DNA of 64,000 nucleotides from Pelecanus crispus (GCF_030463565.1 NC_134655.1:2864372-2928371), one strand, 5' to 3'; positions 37,746-51,578 are shown, counted from the stretch's first letter. Notes: generated from the sequence alone by a model not told the origin. A program made the numbers and translations.

Positions 37746-38075
37746 GTGATGGGTACGTGATGGGTACGTGACGGGCACGTGATGGGTACGCGATGGGTAC
37801 GTGATGGGCACGCGATGGGTACGTGATGAGCACGTGATGGGCACGTGATGGGTGCGTGATGGGCACGTGATGGGCGCGTGATGGGCACGCGATGGGTACG
37901 CGATGGGTACGTGATGAGCACGTGATGAGCATGTGATGGGTACGTGATGGGCACGTGATGGGCACGTGATGGGTACGTGATGGGCGCGTGATGGGCACAT
38001 GATGGGTACGTGATGGGTACGTGATGGGCACGTGATGGGTACGTGATGGGTACGTGATGGGTACGTGATGGGCAC
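37746..38075 (+). repeat. 11-bp minisatellite, 30 copies, unit GTGATGGGYAC
   Basis: Thirty consecutive 11-bp units with no indels; variants are GTGATGGGTAC, GTGATGGGCAC, GCGATGGGTAC, GTGATGAGCAC and a few others. By my count the unit junctions create 8 CACGTG E-boxes and 12 TACGTG motifs, i.e. 20 ACGTG cores. Because 11 is not a multiple of 3 and the unit lacks stops, all three minus-strand frames are open across the array (11-residue repeats); these are not considered genes. The block is probably polymorphic in copy number. Confidence 0.97.
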
Positions 38076-38327
38076 GCGTGTCGCCAGCCCAGACACCGCG
38101 CCTGCGTCCCAAATGCGCCGGCACCTCCTCTGCCAAAGGGCACCCCGCAGCTTGCCCTGGGGGTGGCAGGGGCAGGTCTCCAAGCCCCCCGGCAGGACGG
38201 AGGGTGACAAGTACGACGGATGCCACAGCTGAAGGATGCACGCTGCCTGCTAGCGTCGCACGCCTCAACTCGAACCTGCTTGGCCTGTTTTCATAGAATT
38301 ATTTTTCGCTGGGAAGAGTCAATGCAT

Positions 38328-38570
38328 CATGATAGATTCCGACTGGATATAAGGAAGAAATTTTTTACGCTGAGGGTGGTGAGACACTGGCACAGGTTGC
38401 CCAGAGAGGCGGTGGAGGCCCCATCCCTGGAAACATCCCAGGCCAGGCTGGACGGGGCTCGGAGCACCCTGGGCTGGTTAAAGCTGTCCCTGGCACTGCA
38501 GGGGCTGGGCTGGGTGGGCTCTAAAGGTCCCTTCCAACCCAAAGCATTCCGTGATTCTATGGTTCTATGA
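38328..38570 (+). mobile_element. CR1 LINE fragment, older subfamily
   Basis: The 3' part of CR1 with GACTGGATATAAGGAAGAAA, then 'ggtggtgagacactggcacaggttgcccagagaggcggtgg' type sequence, and the tail TTCTATGGTTCTATGA. Its 3' region (CCAGGCTGGACGGGGCTCGG) differs from the other copies in this window, so it belongs to another CR1 subfamily. It starts about 250 bp after the minisatellite. Confidence 0.93.
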
Positions 38571-38887
38571 GGGTGTTTCAGCTCCGCGAGGGCATTTCTA
38601 GAGTCCTGCTGGAGAATCTGCTAGGAAAAGCAGGAGAAATTACAGAAATCCAGCTCGCTTCATGGTATCTCTAAGCACAGATGAATTACTCTGCTTTAGA
38701 CCGCAGCACCAGTTCTGTGGCTCCTGCGCAGAGAGGAAGAGCGCTATTTCACGGGCCGCTACCAGAGACGCCTGAGATTACAGTCACGTCTGTAACTCCG
38801 CGTTCGCTTTCCTCCCTAACGTTATTAAGCCACAAACTCTCCGTCATTTCCTAATTTGCGAACTGGACTACTACTGTCTTTAAAGTT

Positions 38888-38935
38888 GACACTTATTTCC
38901 CTGTATTTACCGACACTTATTTCACTGTATTTACC
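38888..38935 (+). repeat. Tandem duplication, 2 x 24 bp
   Basis: Two adjacent 24-bp units beginning GACACTTATTTC and ending CTGTATTTACC differ at one base. It is a small local duplication with no evident function. Confidence 0.9.
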
Positions 38936-40979
38936 AAGGATGCCACTACGTAAGGCGACGTTCCTTCTGTGTGTTATTACTAAAATAACTAAAGATCACT
39001 GGCTGCAGTGTTACTGGAAACAAAACAGTAACATTTTCATTTCACTCCAGGAAGGTGTCTTTGCTAGACAGAAGCATTCTTACCCTTGCACCATGCCTAT
39101 TTATTGGGGAAGCAAAGCACAAATAGAAATAAGAATAAATGTTCAAAGGGAAACGAGTAGGTTTAGGTGCAACTGCAGGCTTAAGAAAAGCATTGTTTTA
39201 CACAGCTCTGATCGAAATAGATGTTTGTTCCTTATTAGCTTCAATTAAAATAGCTATTTTGTTTGAACTTCCCTCCTCTGCACTGAAGGTGCACCAAACC
39301 CACAGCACTGTGTGAAGTCGTGAGTGGGAAAGACATCACTGGAAAAATAACGAAACTTGGAAGTGGAACTGGTGGATATTCATTGCCCACGTCCAGCAAA
39401 GTGCCAGCAGTAATCAGTCCTCATCAGCAGTGAAAAGAGAATTGCATTTTAAAATCCCGTTGATTTAAATAGCGTGATGCTGTTACAGCTACGCCGAGCG
39501 CCGATGGGAAGAGCTGACAAAATTCCCTCTTTTTCCCCATTTTTTTCTCCCAGTGCCATGTGTTCCGCAGAGGACAAGGCTCGCCCTCTTCCACAGTCCC
39601 GGTGGAGGGAATCGCTGTGGATAAAGGTGCCCGACGCCGGCGAAAGCCCGGTGCCGAAAAATCGTCACCTGCCAAAGCAGGCGCTTCGCTCGCTGACCCC
39701 CAGACGCACGCGCAGTCCTACTTATCCCCCCAGGGAGCAGCAACAGCTGGATGGGATTCTGCCAACAAGGAAAAGAATAATAATAATTTAAAAAAAAATA
39801 AAAAAATTAAAAGGCTGCCTCAAAGCCTTTTCGACCAAGGAGGGATGGAGGTACGCTGGAGCGAGGCGGCGCGGGCGGGTGCAGCACGTCGCGGGGGCTC
39901 GGCGGCTGGGAGGGGTCCAGCAGCGATGGGTCCGGCACACCCAGGGCCCCCGTCCCCGCCGCCGAACTGTGGCCAGGATCCAAACCCATCACTCGTTTGT
40001 ACTGATGCCAGCTTCCAGTAACTCTGCTGACAGCGGAATAACTGAGCTCTCGCTGCTAAAAAGGCCTCTTTGAAAGCATTTGAGCGTCTTACATAAGATT
40101 GCTATAAACTGGTACCAAAAAAGAAAGCAAGTAATTACGCTACTGCCTTGTAAGCTTTGATTCTGTGCTGTTTGGGAACAATCTGAGGATTTTTTGTTAG
40201 GCTTGTGAGGGTAATGCAGAGAACAGCAAAGGTTTGGAGGTGGGGTGGTCGAGCTTTCCAGCTCCCATGTAAAAAGCAGGTTTCCTTAGAATTTCACAGC
40301 CTCACAGGCATGAGTAGAGAGAAGCAGGAGACATTTCTGCCCTTTCCTAGCAGCTTATGTATTATTCTTTAAAAAAATGAAAAAAAAGGAAAAGAAAAAC
40401 TTTTCAGAGAAATGCAGTGCCTTTATTCCCTTGTGTTGTTTAAACCTTTTTTCATGGCACCACACAATGAGCTTTCTTCGGGAAGTAGAACAGTAGCTTT
40501 TCCTTAGACCACAGTAAAGCAGTTACAGCTTCAGTGCCTTGAGAAGGTGGTGGATAAAATTTTAAAAAAGGAGAAGAAGAAGAAACCAAAAGAGAGAGAA
40601 TGAATGAGGCTACAATAGGGAACTTGAATCAGTGAGAGAAGGGGGGGGGGAGAAGAAAAAGGCATCAAGCGTAGGTATAATTGCAAAGCACCAGCACACT
40701 TCTGGCACCGAGGAAAAAAGGGAATTGTAGATGATTCAGGAGTATGACAAAGAATCCCTTCAACAAGTTGTCTTTTATCACAACTTTGCTGCTATACAGC
40801 TACACTGCAACAGGGAGAAATTGCATCATGTCAACAGCAAGTTTATAAAGATAAAGCGGCTCTGAAGACAGCGGAAATACGCTGGCGGTTACTTGTGTTT
40901 TGCTTATCACACTGCAATGCATTCACGGAGAACAGCATAAACAGGATATTAGAAACAAAAATACGCTTGGGTCAGCTCC

Positions 40980-41180
40980 GTCATACCGCGGGGCGCCGCG
41001 CCGGCACGCACCAACCGCCCGCGGAGGTGGGAAGGTCGGAACCAGCCCCTGCTGCCGAGCACCCCGCGCACGCAGCCCCGCGCCCCGCCGGGTCACCCCG
41101 GGACCCCGGCTCCCAAACCGCAAGCCCCGGCGAGCAAAGCTGAGGGGACTCCCGTTCCGGCTCTCGTTTATAACCGAGCA
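40980..41180. other. CpG-rich block
   Basis: A short segment of very high GC with dense CpG (for example CGCGGGGCGCCGCGCCGG at its left end). It would meet a lenient CpG-island definition over about 170-200 bp. No transcript structure is visible. Confidence 0.5.
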
Positions 41181-44100
41181 GCTCCGGACGCCAGCTATTA
41201 CAAAACGCGAAGACGTCTTTCTTTGCAGCAAAGACTGAAGCCTGCCAATACAAAGTGCAATGACGCTATTAGCTTACGGCTCAAATGCAGGCTGCGTCTG
41301 GGTGACCGAGCACCGCGTCACGTTTTTTGGCCCAAGGACGGTGGCAGGAACCCGAGAACTGCCGACAGCTACAGGGACCTTTCACTGCCCGGCGCGGGAA
41401 CTGCGAGCACGGGGTTTTAGACCACGTCTGCGGGGACCAGAGAAGCCTTTACAGAGCACCTGCCTCGGCGAAGCAGCAGCTTTGCCCTAGCAAAGCCTAA
41501 ATGACGAATGAGCCGGGAGCTCAGGCATGAAACGCTCTGCACGGCCAGCCGGCGTGGTTGTGCCGCTGCTTTGAAGGGCTTCTCCGGCGCCCTTTCGCAG
41601 GCTCCGTCGCCCTCCTCCCCGGCCTCCTCCCCATCCCAGGGAGCGGCTGCCGGTTGAAATGCAAACCCTGCACATGCAGGCACAGGATCTTTTTTTAAAT
41701 TCTGAAAGCTGAGACTTCTAAGTTTATCTCAGAAGGACACTGGAAAGATGAATAGGGAGAAATTATGCAGAGAAAGAGAAAATATTCAAAGAGTAGAATT
41801 ATGTATGCATAATTGCCTGGCTCCCTGGGGTGCATGGGCGAGTACACCAAGTCACTTTGTGAAATCATTCCCCACAACTCCTGTATCCTAATTATAGTGC
41901 TGTAAGTGGGGAGAAGCTAATTTTTAAACAGTCCTGATGGGGTAACTGGAAGAACCACGAGGATGCTGTTAACCCCTTGCCTACTGAGGGTCTTCAAGCA
42001 AAGAAGCAAACACAGAAGAAATAAAATGAAATGCCAGCGAACTCAACGTATTGTCCTCTGGTTGATTTAAAGGTGTCCGGTACGAGAACTAAGCGAGCGC
42101 AAGCCTTCAGGCTAGAGGAGAAAAAGGGCAGACCTGAAGAAATAGGCCAGAATGAAAAAAACCACCCATAAACATGACCTCTGCCCAGACTCAAGGAAGT
42201 TTGGAGTTGGGTTTTGGTGCTTCTGTGTCCCTTTGCTCTGTAGAGCATGTTCTCAGCCAAAAGATTTATAAGCCCTAAATATGCCTGTCCAGAAACCACT
42301 TTATCCATCCAGCAAATGCAGCCACAGCTGCGTGGTACCTCGGCACGTCCCGCCGTGCAACACACCTGCCTGCAGCAGAAAGAGCTCGATTTGGTGCTCC
42401 CAGAAAGCAGCCAGCTGGTTGGCATGGGAAGGACCTGGTTCCAGTGAGGATCTGTTAACACAACGCCTTATCACGCCCACACAAGTCGTAGACGTGGATG
42501 CAGCAGCGAGCGGGAAAGGTCAAAAGTATGTATTTTTGATCCATCACCTATGCGGTGCTCGAACCCGACTTCTTTCACAGGAAAAATAAAAGGCGCTAGC
42601 AGGACAGCCCTGCCTTCAGCCCGTGCTCTCACGCTGCCCCGCAATCTCAGCTAACGCAGAAATCGGCCACCAACCGCCTATTATTCTTGCCATGCTCAAC
42701 AAGTTTAAGCTAACTAAAACCACTCCTGGAAGTCCCTAAACTCAGATATTTTGACTAAAACTGTCACTAGTATTTTGACCAAATTCCCTTTAAATCTCTC
42801 AGCCTCATAATGTTTGTTCTCATTTACTCCAAACCCCTTAAAACGTTTCAATTAGCATTGTTTTTCCTGATTGGGATATAGGCACACACTATTAAAAAGG
42901 AAAAAAAGATAAAATACTCCATTTACCCATCTTAGGCAGGCAAAGAATTATGTTCTCCCTCAACCATGCCTTGCACAATACCACTTAAAAGCATGAAAAC
43001 ACCACTCAGGGCTTCCTCACCGGGGCTGGCAGCGACGCAGCACGTACGGCGGGCTGCGGCCATTTCAGCCCACTCCATGCAATACCTGGACTCCAACATC
43101 TGTCACCAGGAGAGAGAAAAGCTAAGGCTTTCGCTCCAGATTGCATTGTTGTGAATCCCCTGGGTATTTGGGTCTTTGTATTTCTACCACCCTCCTTCGG
43201 GGAGCTCGTTTGGGGGGGTCATTCAGGGGGGTCTCCTCCCTGGACCCCCAGCAGAAGCCACCCATGGAGACGGATGTCCTTCAGTGTGTGCAAAGGCATT
43301 GGTCTGGGTAGCGGAAGGCAGACACTTGCATTTCGGCTGCTCACCCCTTCTCTGAGAAAAGCCACCTCCAAAATTTTATAGATACAAGACCAGAAGACCA
43401 TTTAAGAGGACCTCCTCCAATAATAAGCAATTAAATCTTACCCAGTCACCTCTTTGTTGAGGCCAATTATTTGTTCAGAAGAGAATTTCCAGAAAGACGT
43501 ACTTGACTTCAAGCATTGATCTCAGCACGTGAAGAACTCTCAGCGCAGTCTTACAAGTGATGAACTCTCTGCCAAGCCCACATTAATATCTAACCCTTAT
43601 GTTCTGAAAATTAAATATTCAAGTCAAATTGAATAGTTATTTTTCAGCCAAAGTAATAGACACAATTTTACTACTTAATCCTCTCACATTGTCTCAAGCT
43701 CACTCAAATTACAGCCATTTGAACTGTGATCTGAGCTCCCCTGTGCTTAACGAACTAATTAGACCAAGGACAGCCAAACTTCCCAATTTCCTGAATACTA
43801 AAATCTTTGTCTGGCCAAGAGCCACGGGACGAGCACCACACGGCGTGCAAAGGGGAAGGAGAGGAGTGAAGAGCAGAAGCAGGTCCCAGGTGGGTGACTT
43901 GGCCCCAAGGGCATCCCAATGCCCCCCCGTCGGCTGTAAGGCAGGGGGAACAACCGCGATGAGTTGAAAAAAAGAAAATCAGTGCAGACTGGAAGAGATA
44001 CTTATTCTCCTACATATTTTCTATGTTTCCTTGGAAAGAAATGTTCTGTTCAGTCTGAAGAAAACACGTCATTTACAGACCCTCATTAGATATGTGAAGG

Positions 44101-47100
44101 ACCAGACCTGCAATGCCGTTCTTGGAGGAGCAAGAGGTGACGGCAATGGTCAGGCACTCCTTTATGTGAACCAAATGACTTGGATCTGCCTTTCTCCCTT
44201 TCAGAAGAGGGCCACAAGCACCATAAGAACAGGATATTCTGAAGTTGTTGCACTTGGCAAAAGCAAACACGGACTGCAACATCGCCTTTTCTCTCTGGAC
44301 CAAAGATCATTTCAGCATTCAGGGAAAAATGAGTAAGTTCTAACAGGAAAAGCTGATAGAGAACCTCAAAACCCTGTTATTCAGGGCACTTCCCCTGAAA
44401 GAGGAGATTCTCATTTATAACCTAATTTTGGGTGATGGTGGGATTCCAGCTCTCTCCTGTCGATGCCGTCTTTGAAAACCTCAACAAGGAGTGCTCAATT
44501 TGCCCAAGTTCAGATGGGTCCTCAGGTGAGCAGGTTTCAGCTTGTACCTCATATCATTCCCTGCCATGTCCTCTCCAATAAGGGGAGGATGACACAACCA
44601 CGCAAACTTAAGTAGATTAGGGATGGCATCTAGCTGTGGCACGAGGTCAGCACTGTAAAATACAGATACGCAATACTGTCTGTGCAAGTTGACTTCTCTT
44701 GTCCTTGGAAGAAGAGCGGAACTAAAACTCCTGGGATAATAACATTTGAAAACAGATGCAAAGAAAGAGTTTGAGGATGAGAAGTAGGGCTGGGACCACC
44801 ACATGATGACAGAAGCACCTCACCTCTAGCTCAGATCTGGACCCAGATCAGTAGTGAACCAAGAATTTCCTGATAGAAAGTTTATTGCCGAGCCTGCTTT
44901 TGAGCCTGCCGTAGACATCAGCAGCATGGTAGCCTCCTGCTTGTCAGTACAACAGAAATGACAACACCTAAGCAGAGACTGAAATTGCTGTCTGCACTTA
45001 AAAGCAGTCCTGTCTGAACAAAAATTTGTGAATATGTTTGCACCACCTGGGTTAAGTTCTCTGGGTGAGCTTCAGGGTTGTCAATATAAGACCCATCAAC
45101 CACACTAACTTTATATTACCATTCTTATATGTCAAATGCCCAAAGGTATTCCCAAAGAAGAAACATGTACAGACGTCATGATGATATAATCCTAAATTCA
45201 GTTTGATGCAGCATTACTGCATTTGCCATCAGCAGACAATGGGGGAGGAGGTCAGAGTGGGCAGAAAGGTTACAAGGGTGAGGTCACAGGCTTACTCAGT
45301 AAGACTTCATAACACCAGATATGTCTACTGCCCTTTTCTACCGTCACTTTTTGCAGACAAGACGTTAGAGAAGAGTTTAAGGAGGATCTGTAGGCACAGA
45401 AGATATTCCTGCAGGAGCCTGTTCAAACCACTTTCAGCATAACACAAGAGTAGGCTTGCCAGTGTCGGAAAGACACAGCCAAGATATTCCCCAGGAGACG
45501 CAACGGGTGGTACAGAGGCAGAGACTGCGGGACCAAGGACCGTTGGGCAAGGGCAGGCAGGAGGAACCCCAGAAGACGACAGAATTCAGGCAGATTTCTA
45601 CAAGGATTTGCAAACCGGCTAAGAGGGTGTCAGGGGACTGAGGCCAAATCCGCTCTAGTTGCTTAGCTGGGTCCTTGGCATCTCCTGGAGACAGATCATC
45701 ATGTTGAACTGGGCTACACCATGGTGGGGAGGTTCTGAGACCCATCTTGCAAAGTAAGATCCAACCAAGTCCTACCCCAGAGTCAGTCTTTCAGCAACAC
45801 CAAAGAACAGGCCTAGAGGAACAGAGTGCATGTGTCACTCTTCCACCCTTAAAGCTTCCATTCGGTGTAGATGATCTTATGACAAGTTCAGTGAATCCTG
45901 ATATAGCAGCACTCGAGATAAACGTTGCTTCAGAAGGGCTCTTGTGTGAGTATTTGGAGTGAAGAGGAGTTTGGGAGGGACGGATGACGAATGAGAAACA
46001 AAGGAGCATCACCAGCTGTTGGAAGCACCGTGCCACCTTTTGCACAAACACACCTTTCTCAGGGCAATACTCAAAACTACCTGCAAAATTATTTCCTATT
46101 TCCAAACCTTCTTCCCATAGCACTTGCAAAAGCGTTTTTGCATCCACGCAGAAAACAGCTACGGATGTGTATGATACAAAGAGAGTCCCTATGTAATTTG
46201 CTCAAATGTGCTCCCGCAGCCAGGCAGCCCCGGGTAAGAGGCATCCACAGCAGCTTTCGCATCCACGCCCGTGTAGGCGAGCACATCTCCCCCAGCTCCG
46301 TGCAGGTGGGCGCTGCGCTCGCCTCCTTCCTGCAAGCCCCAGGTTCTCCAAAGGGACGCACTCCGAAATCCCGGGCATCATAGACCTCACGCTGCTGCGG
46401 ACCTGCCAGTACCCTGCGAAGTTACAACAGCTAAAGACCTCCAAGAAGACCGGAACGGGCTACATCTCTAAAATGCCTCTAGTTAGACCACAACCACATC
46501 AACAGAAAAACAATCATCCTGATGCCTCTCGACGCACAGCGCGTCAACACGAGCACCGGAGGCTCGCATCTGTGAAGGGCCGGCGGCACGCGCGCTCGCC
46601 GGCGCGCAGCACGGAGCAAACCCCAATCCCCGCAAAGCCAAGAGCTAGCTAGGAGCTGAGGCACAGCAGTGCATCGTTTGAGCAGGATGCACAATCTAGG
46701 ACACAGATCCATAGACAACAGCTCCTTCAGCGACCCGATTCCCATAATCACATAGTTTTTAATTTCCACATTGACTTTAATTTAAAAAAAAAAAAATCAC
46801 ACAAAAAATTAAGAATCTTCCCTTATCCTTTGGCCAGGTAAAATCATGTAAAAGCTCCCAGCTCTGGCTGGTGCAATGGCCAGTATCACAAAGGGGAGGG
46901 AATGTTTATAAAGTGCTTTTAAACAATTCAATTTTAAAGCAATTTGTGCGCAGCGGCAGTAGGCAGTCTTGACTGCAGCAAACAGACAGCAGGCTGGATC
47001 AATTGCGGGGTGGAGGTGGGTGCAGAAAAGCAGGAGCAGCAGACTGTGGCATTGAGGCTAATAGCTTTGTAGCAATTTATTCAGTGAGAAATACTGCATA

Positions 47101-48357
47101 GAGTGACACGGGGGTCTGCGCAAAAAGTAGGCAGAGTACGGCAATGCCTGGGAGGGAGACGGTCCCCAACTCCAGAGCGGCAGAGAGCAGAGAGGATCAA
47201 TACCAAACACTCCAGGAAAAGCAGGAAACTCTTCTTCCCTTACAAAAAAATAAATAAATGACAATTAATGGATCCAATCAGGCCATCTGCAAAAAAACGA
47301 TGTTGCTGAAGAAACGTCACACAAAAAAAACCCCCAGTGAGATAAAAGCTTCAGCGCCGTCGCAGCATCGCTCCTGGTACAGCCCTTCCGTGCGGTCTGC
47401 ACCCTCAGGGGTTCATGGCCCTGCCACCTCACCCCGAAACAAAATCCTGTTGCCAGCCATGGGGATGCGATCTTCATTTTCCGTACTAATGACAAGGGAA
47501 AACCCCATGGAATAATTTCCAAGCCCTTCCCCAGCTTGGTCCCACATCACTTCAGCAGCAGCAAAGCTTTACCTGGAGACATGCCACAACGTCCCCTCTC
47601 CCTGGTGGCCTTCACCCGTGCTTTGGGTGAATATTTAAGGAATGGACAGGGAGAGCTCATTTGGGGATAGAACAAAGGGAAATGGCTTTCTGGTCTTGAC
47701 AAACGAGCAACAAAAAAATCGCATTCGACAGTTGCGCGTGTCCTGTGATGCAAGCTCAAGAGCTCTGGATCTCCTCGCAGACAAAATTTGCTCTGAATTG
47801 CTCCTGCTGGTGTTTGCAGCCCAAGGATAATGCGATGCTCTTTCCACATCGCACTATCTCCATGCCCAAGCACATATGGTCTGGCTAAATAAGAAGCCTT
47901 GGAAAGGCTGTCAACAAGACTAGAGGAAGGTGTGCATCTGTGCAGAAACATATGCATGCCCCAGCACTGCACAGGGAGCCACAAAAAGGATGCTCATGCC
48001 CAGAATCCCACCAAAACCTGCCCGGGTCCAGCAGAACCACGGTGCAGGACCAGTGGCGCCGCTGCTGCCACGTTCACAAACCCTTCCCCTCGCTTCCTTT
48101 GTGCCCCATGACTGCAAACCCATCAGCCCGCTTCCGAGGACCCTCTTGCCAGGGTATCTAAAGGTGATGCTCCCTCTAAACTCGACCAGCACAGGCTTTC
48201 ACGGCGTTGCTGCTCCAGCCCTCGTTTGCGTTGCTACTTATGTGTTTGCTTGAAAGTATGCGCTTTATGTTCACCTACAAAAATCTCCCCCGTGGTACTA
48301 AAAGCAATGGATTAATCTACTATTTCAACTCACATCCCTTAGAGAATTCTACAGTTT

Positions 48358-48400
48358 AAAAAAAAAAAAAAAAAAAGAAAAGAAAAAGAAAAAAAAAAAA
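48358..48400. repeat. A-rich tract with (A)nG interruptions
   Basis: About 43 bases of A-runs with four single G interruptions; low complexity. Confidence 0.9.
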
Positions 48401-50159
48401 CCTGGTTGAATTTGATTAAACCTTTGGAACCTCTCCAATATTTCCAGTTATTCCATCTGTAGAAACACTCTACTGGCACTTGGCACATTTATAGCATTAA
48501 CTGCTTTCTAAATCAGCAGCAGTTCTGCCTAACAATTTGGCATTTGCACATTGCCTTGTAAATTACCCACCTTACATCTCTGGGTACGAGGACCGTCCCC
48601 TCCAAAAAGCCTATTACTGCCTTGTAGAAATTCTTCGGGAAGAAAATATCTTCTTATGGGCTCGTCTCTTGACAAAAAGAGGGGGGGGGAAATGGCATTC
48701 AGTGGGCACGGTATTAACACCGGGGCTTATGGTGTTACTATGGCAGTAAAATGAAACCCAATGCAACCAGCTGGTTGCTACACTGCTATTAGAGCCCTTT
48801 GCTGGTTTTGACCTTTCTAGAACTCTCCAAAAGGCATTAATCTGTTCAAAATCCATCCAGGATCTAAAGCGCGACGCAAGGTGAAGGTGTTGGCGAAGCG
48901 GTCCTCCCAGCGCACACCGCGTAGGGAACAATTGCGGTTCCGCCGGCGAGGATTTGCTTCCTTTTTTTTTGTGCTACCGCACCGCAAAGTCAGGAACCAG
49001 GCTAGGAGCGGCTGCAGCTCCAAATCAAGCCACAAAGCAGCAGGAAACCACTCAGCAATATCAGCAGCGATTTGTGCGTTTCTTGGTTGAAAACAAAGAA
49101 CGGAGAAGGTCGGCATTATTACCTCCCCGCTTCCAAGTCACCTCTCCTCTTTTGTCTACCCAAATCGTCGGAGGCAAGAAAACCTCCCCTTGCCAAACAG
49201 CTCCCGGCTCCAAGCTCTTTTGGAAACCCTTTCTCCTTATCTTTACCCACACCTGACCCATTCTTCTGACGCCTCCCCATCGACAAAGTGTAGGCAAAGC
49301 GCCAAATGAAGCGCCCGGCTCGCGCCCTCCTGCAGAACAGCCTTCTCCCTCGCCTGCCCTTCCAACCTTGCTTTCGGCTGCCGAGCCGCGCTCTGCCTGG
49401 CTCGCCCTTCCTAGCACGGGCTTGGTCTACAGACTGCAGCGGGGGAAAAAAAAAGGAAAGGACAAGGCCAAAAAGAAGAGAAACACATGGAGTTAACTCT
49501 CCTCCTCCTGCCTTTTGCTTCTAAAATATGCCTTATTGATTTTTATACGTGTGATGACCCTGTAGCGTTAGAAATCCAGGGTCACCTGAGGACTTTGAGG
49601 CGGTCACTGCGCTCACTGTGTGAGACGGTCATCGTGACCGCTTGGAATTTGACAGCAAGACAGAGTTCAGAGCTTTGTGCTTCAAAAGGGCTGGCTGCGA
49701 TTGTCGGGGCTGAAAAGGAATTTCTTACCTCTTGTTTTGCCGGCGGAGATCCAACACGCGGAGCTGAACCGCTCCGATCCTGTCCCACAACGAGAAGTAG
49801 CGACTCAAACTGGCTTACTCATTATCGTTCTTTTGGAATTAGTAACTTAGTTTAATGCTCCCCATGCTAACATTTTAAAAATTGCATTTCTTTCTCTTCT
49901 TTTGTATTCTACACGCTTCCCTCGCTCGGTGTGTTTCTCCTTTTAACTCCAAGGAGGAACGATTTCCTTCGGCTGCAGTTAACTGCAAAGAGCGACCCGC
50001 AGCAGCAAGGACCCAAAATCTTTTTCGCTTGCTTTTGAACAGTTCCTCAAGTGGAGGCAGGGTCCCGTCCTACGCCCTACCACGTATTGGCAAGATCCCA
50101 CGCCACGTCCATAAGCCCGGGGTTGTGGGTGCCGAGGCACCTGTAGCTCCCCGGGAAGC

Positions 50160-50480
50160 AGCTTAACCAGCCCCTCTGCAAGGGGCTGGCGGGGACTCGG
50201 CGTCGCTTTGGGACACCAAAGGATGCTGCTGTCCCCAGAGCTCGGCAACGCGCCCCAGCGCCAGCGTGTCCCTCGTGCCTCCAGCCCGGGCCCGCCGGGG
50301 CTCTCGCAACGCACCTGCAAGGCTCCATCGCTGCTGGAGCGGGGAAAAAAGCGCCGTCGCCGCGAGGCTGAGAGAAGGGGAGACGACCCGAGCTAAACGC
50401 TCCCACGAGCAGGGCTGCGTGAGCGCGGCGGGCACTGGCCTCTGAGACCACCAAGAAAACCAGTCTCAACTCCGCGGCCG
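50160..50480. other. CpG-rich block
   Basis: A GC- and CpG-rich stretch with frames open on both strands, followed directly by a (CA)n run and an A-rich run. No gene is supported. Confidence 0.4.
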
Positions 50481-50510
50481 CTCTGCACTTGATGAAAATG
50501 TCTGATCCCT

Positions 50511-50529
50511 CACACACACACACACACAC
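50511..50529. repeat. (CA)n microsatellite
   Basis: Nine and a half perfect CA units followed by a short A run. Confidence 0.95.
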
Positions 50530-51578
50530 GAAAAAAAAAAATACAGCTCTCCCTGCAGCCAGTGATGCATACTAGATGACTGCCTTCTCAACATGAGAGC
50601 AAAAGGGCAAATGAATCACATTACACTCCATGAATAAAAACAGAGTCTTAATGCAACAGCGACTTAATGATTACATTTTCAATGCACTAGACAGTTTGGC
50701 CTCATTTGCAGAGGTGCTGAGCACCCCCCGAGTCCCACTTCAGCTAATGGGGACGGCCGGCACTTCGCACCTCGGGACTCTCTGCCGAGCCCCGTATGCG
50801 CCTAGGAAATTCGCCCACCCGGTGGGGAGGCTTTGCCCGAGGTTTGTGAAATTAAAAGCTGATAGCAGGGACGAGCCTGGGCCAAAGAGCTCTGATCTCG
50901 ACCTGCCGCGCCCGGATCCGTCCTCGGGAAGGTGGGATTAGGGTTTGCAGCTCTGTTCGAACCGTGCTTTTACGTCCGACGAGGAAGCAAGCCCTGCTCG
51001 CGACGGCGCCCAGGCAGCGCCGGTGACGCGCGGTGGGAGCGAGCCCTGCGCTGGTGGGGCTGTTTGCCGCCGGCACCAGGAGGCAACCGCGGCGTTCACC
51101 CGCCCTGACTCTGTGCGATGCACAAGTCGAAGGAGATGGCGGTAAGAGCCGCCTGCAATGGGAAAAATGGCATTTCCAAGCTCCCCCCGCAGCAAGGTGC
51201 TCACGGAGCAGTTATGGAAAAGCACATAGCGGAGGGACAGCAGACCAGAATAAATCCCACTGTCACTGCGGTCTGGGAAAGGGGCTTCTGCAGCAGACCT
51301 CAGCCAGCCAAGCAGCGACGGCGGCACGCGTGCAGGTCGTGAATAAACTCTGCTTGGACCCTGTCGGGGCGTCAAACACGCCACCTCCCCTTCCTGAGCC
51401 TTTTGGGCTCCCTATGGCATTTAAAACAACGCCTCTTCCCACTTTGTTTGGTAAACCTTGCTCTTTTCTTCTGAACATCCTCCTGCACCACCAGCGTTTC
51501 TCGAAGCAAGCCCCAGTGTCCGCGTCCCCATTGCAGCCAACACCCTGGCCTTGGCACCATCCTTCTCTGGAGGAATTT

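Noticed and set aside
37576-38268. Long minus-strand open frames (167-230 codons) with HHVPITYPSRT-like repeats
   Set aside because: They are the translation of the 11-bp minisatellite, open in all three frames; not evidence for a protein.
44000-46150. CpG-poor stretch considered as an old transposon
   Set aside because: Low CpG is normal for vertebrate DNA and I could not match the sequence to any element.
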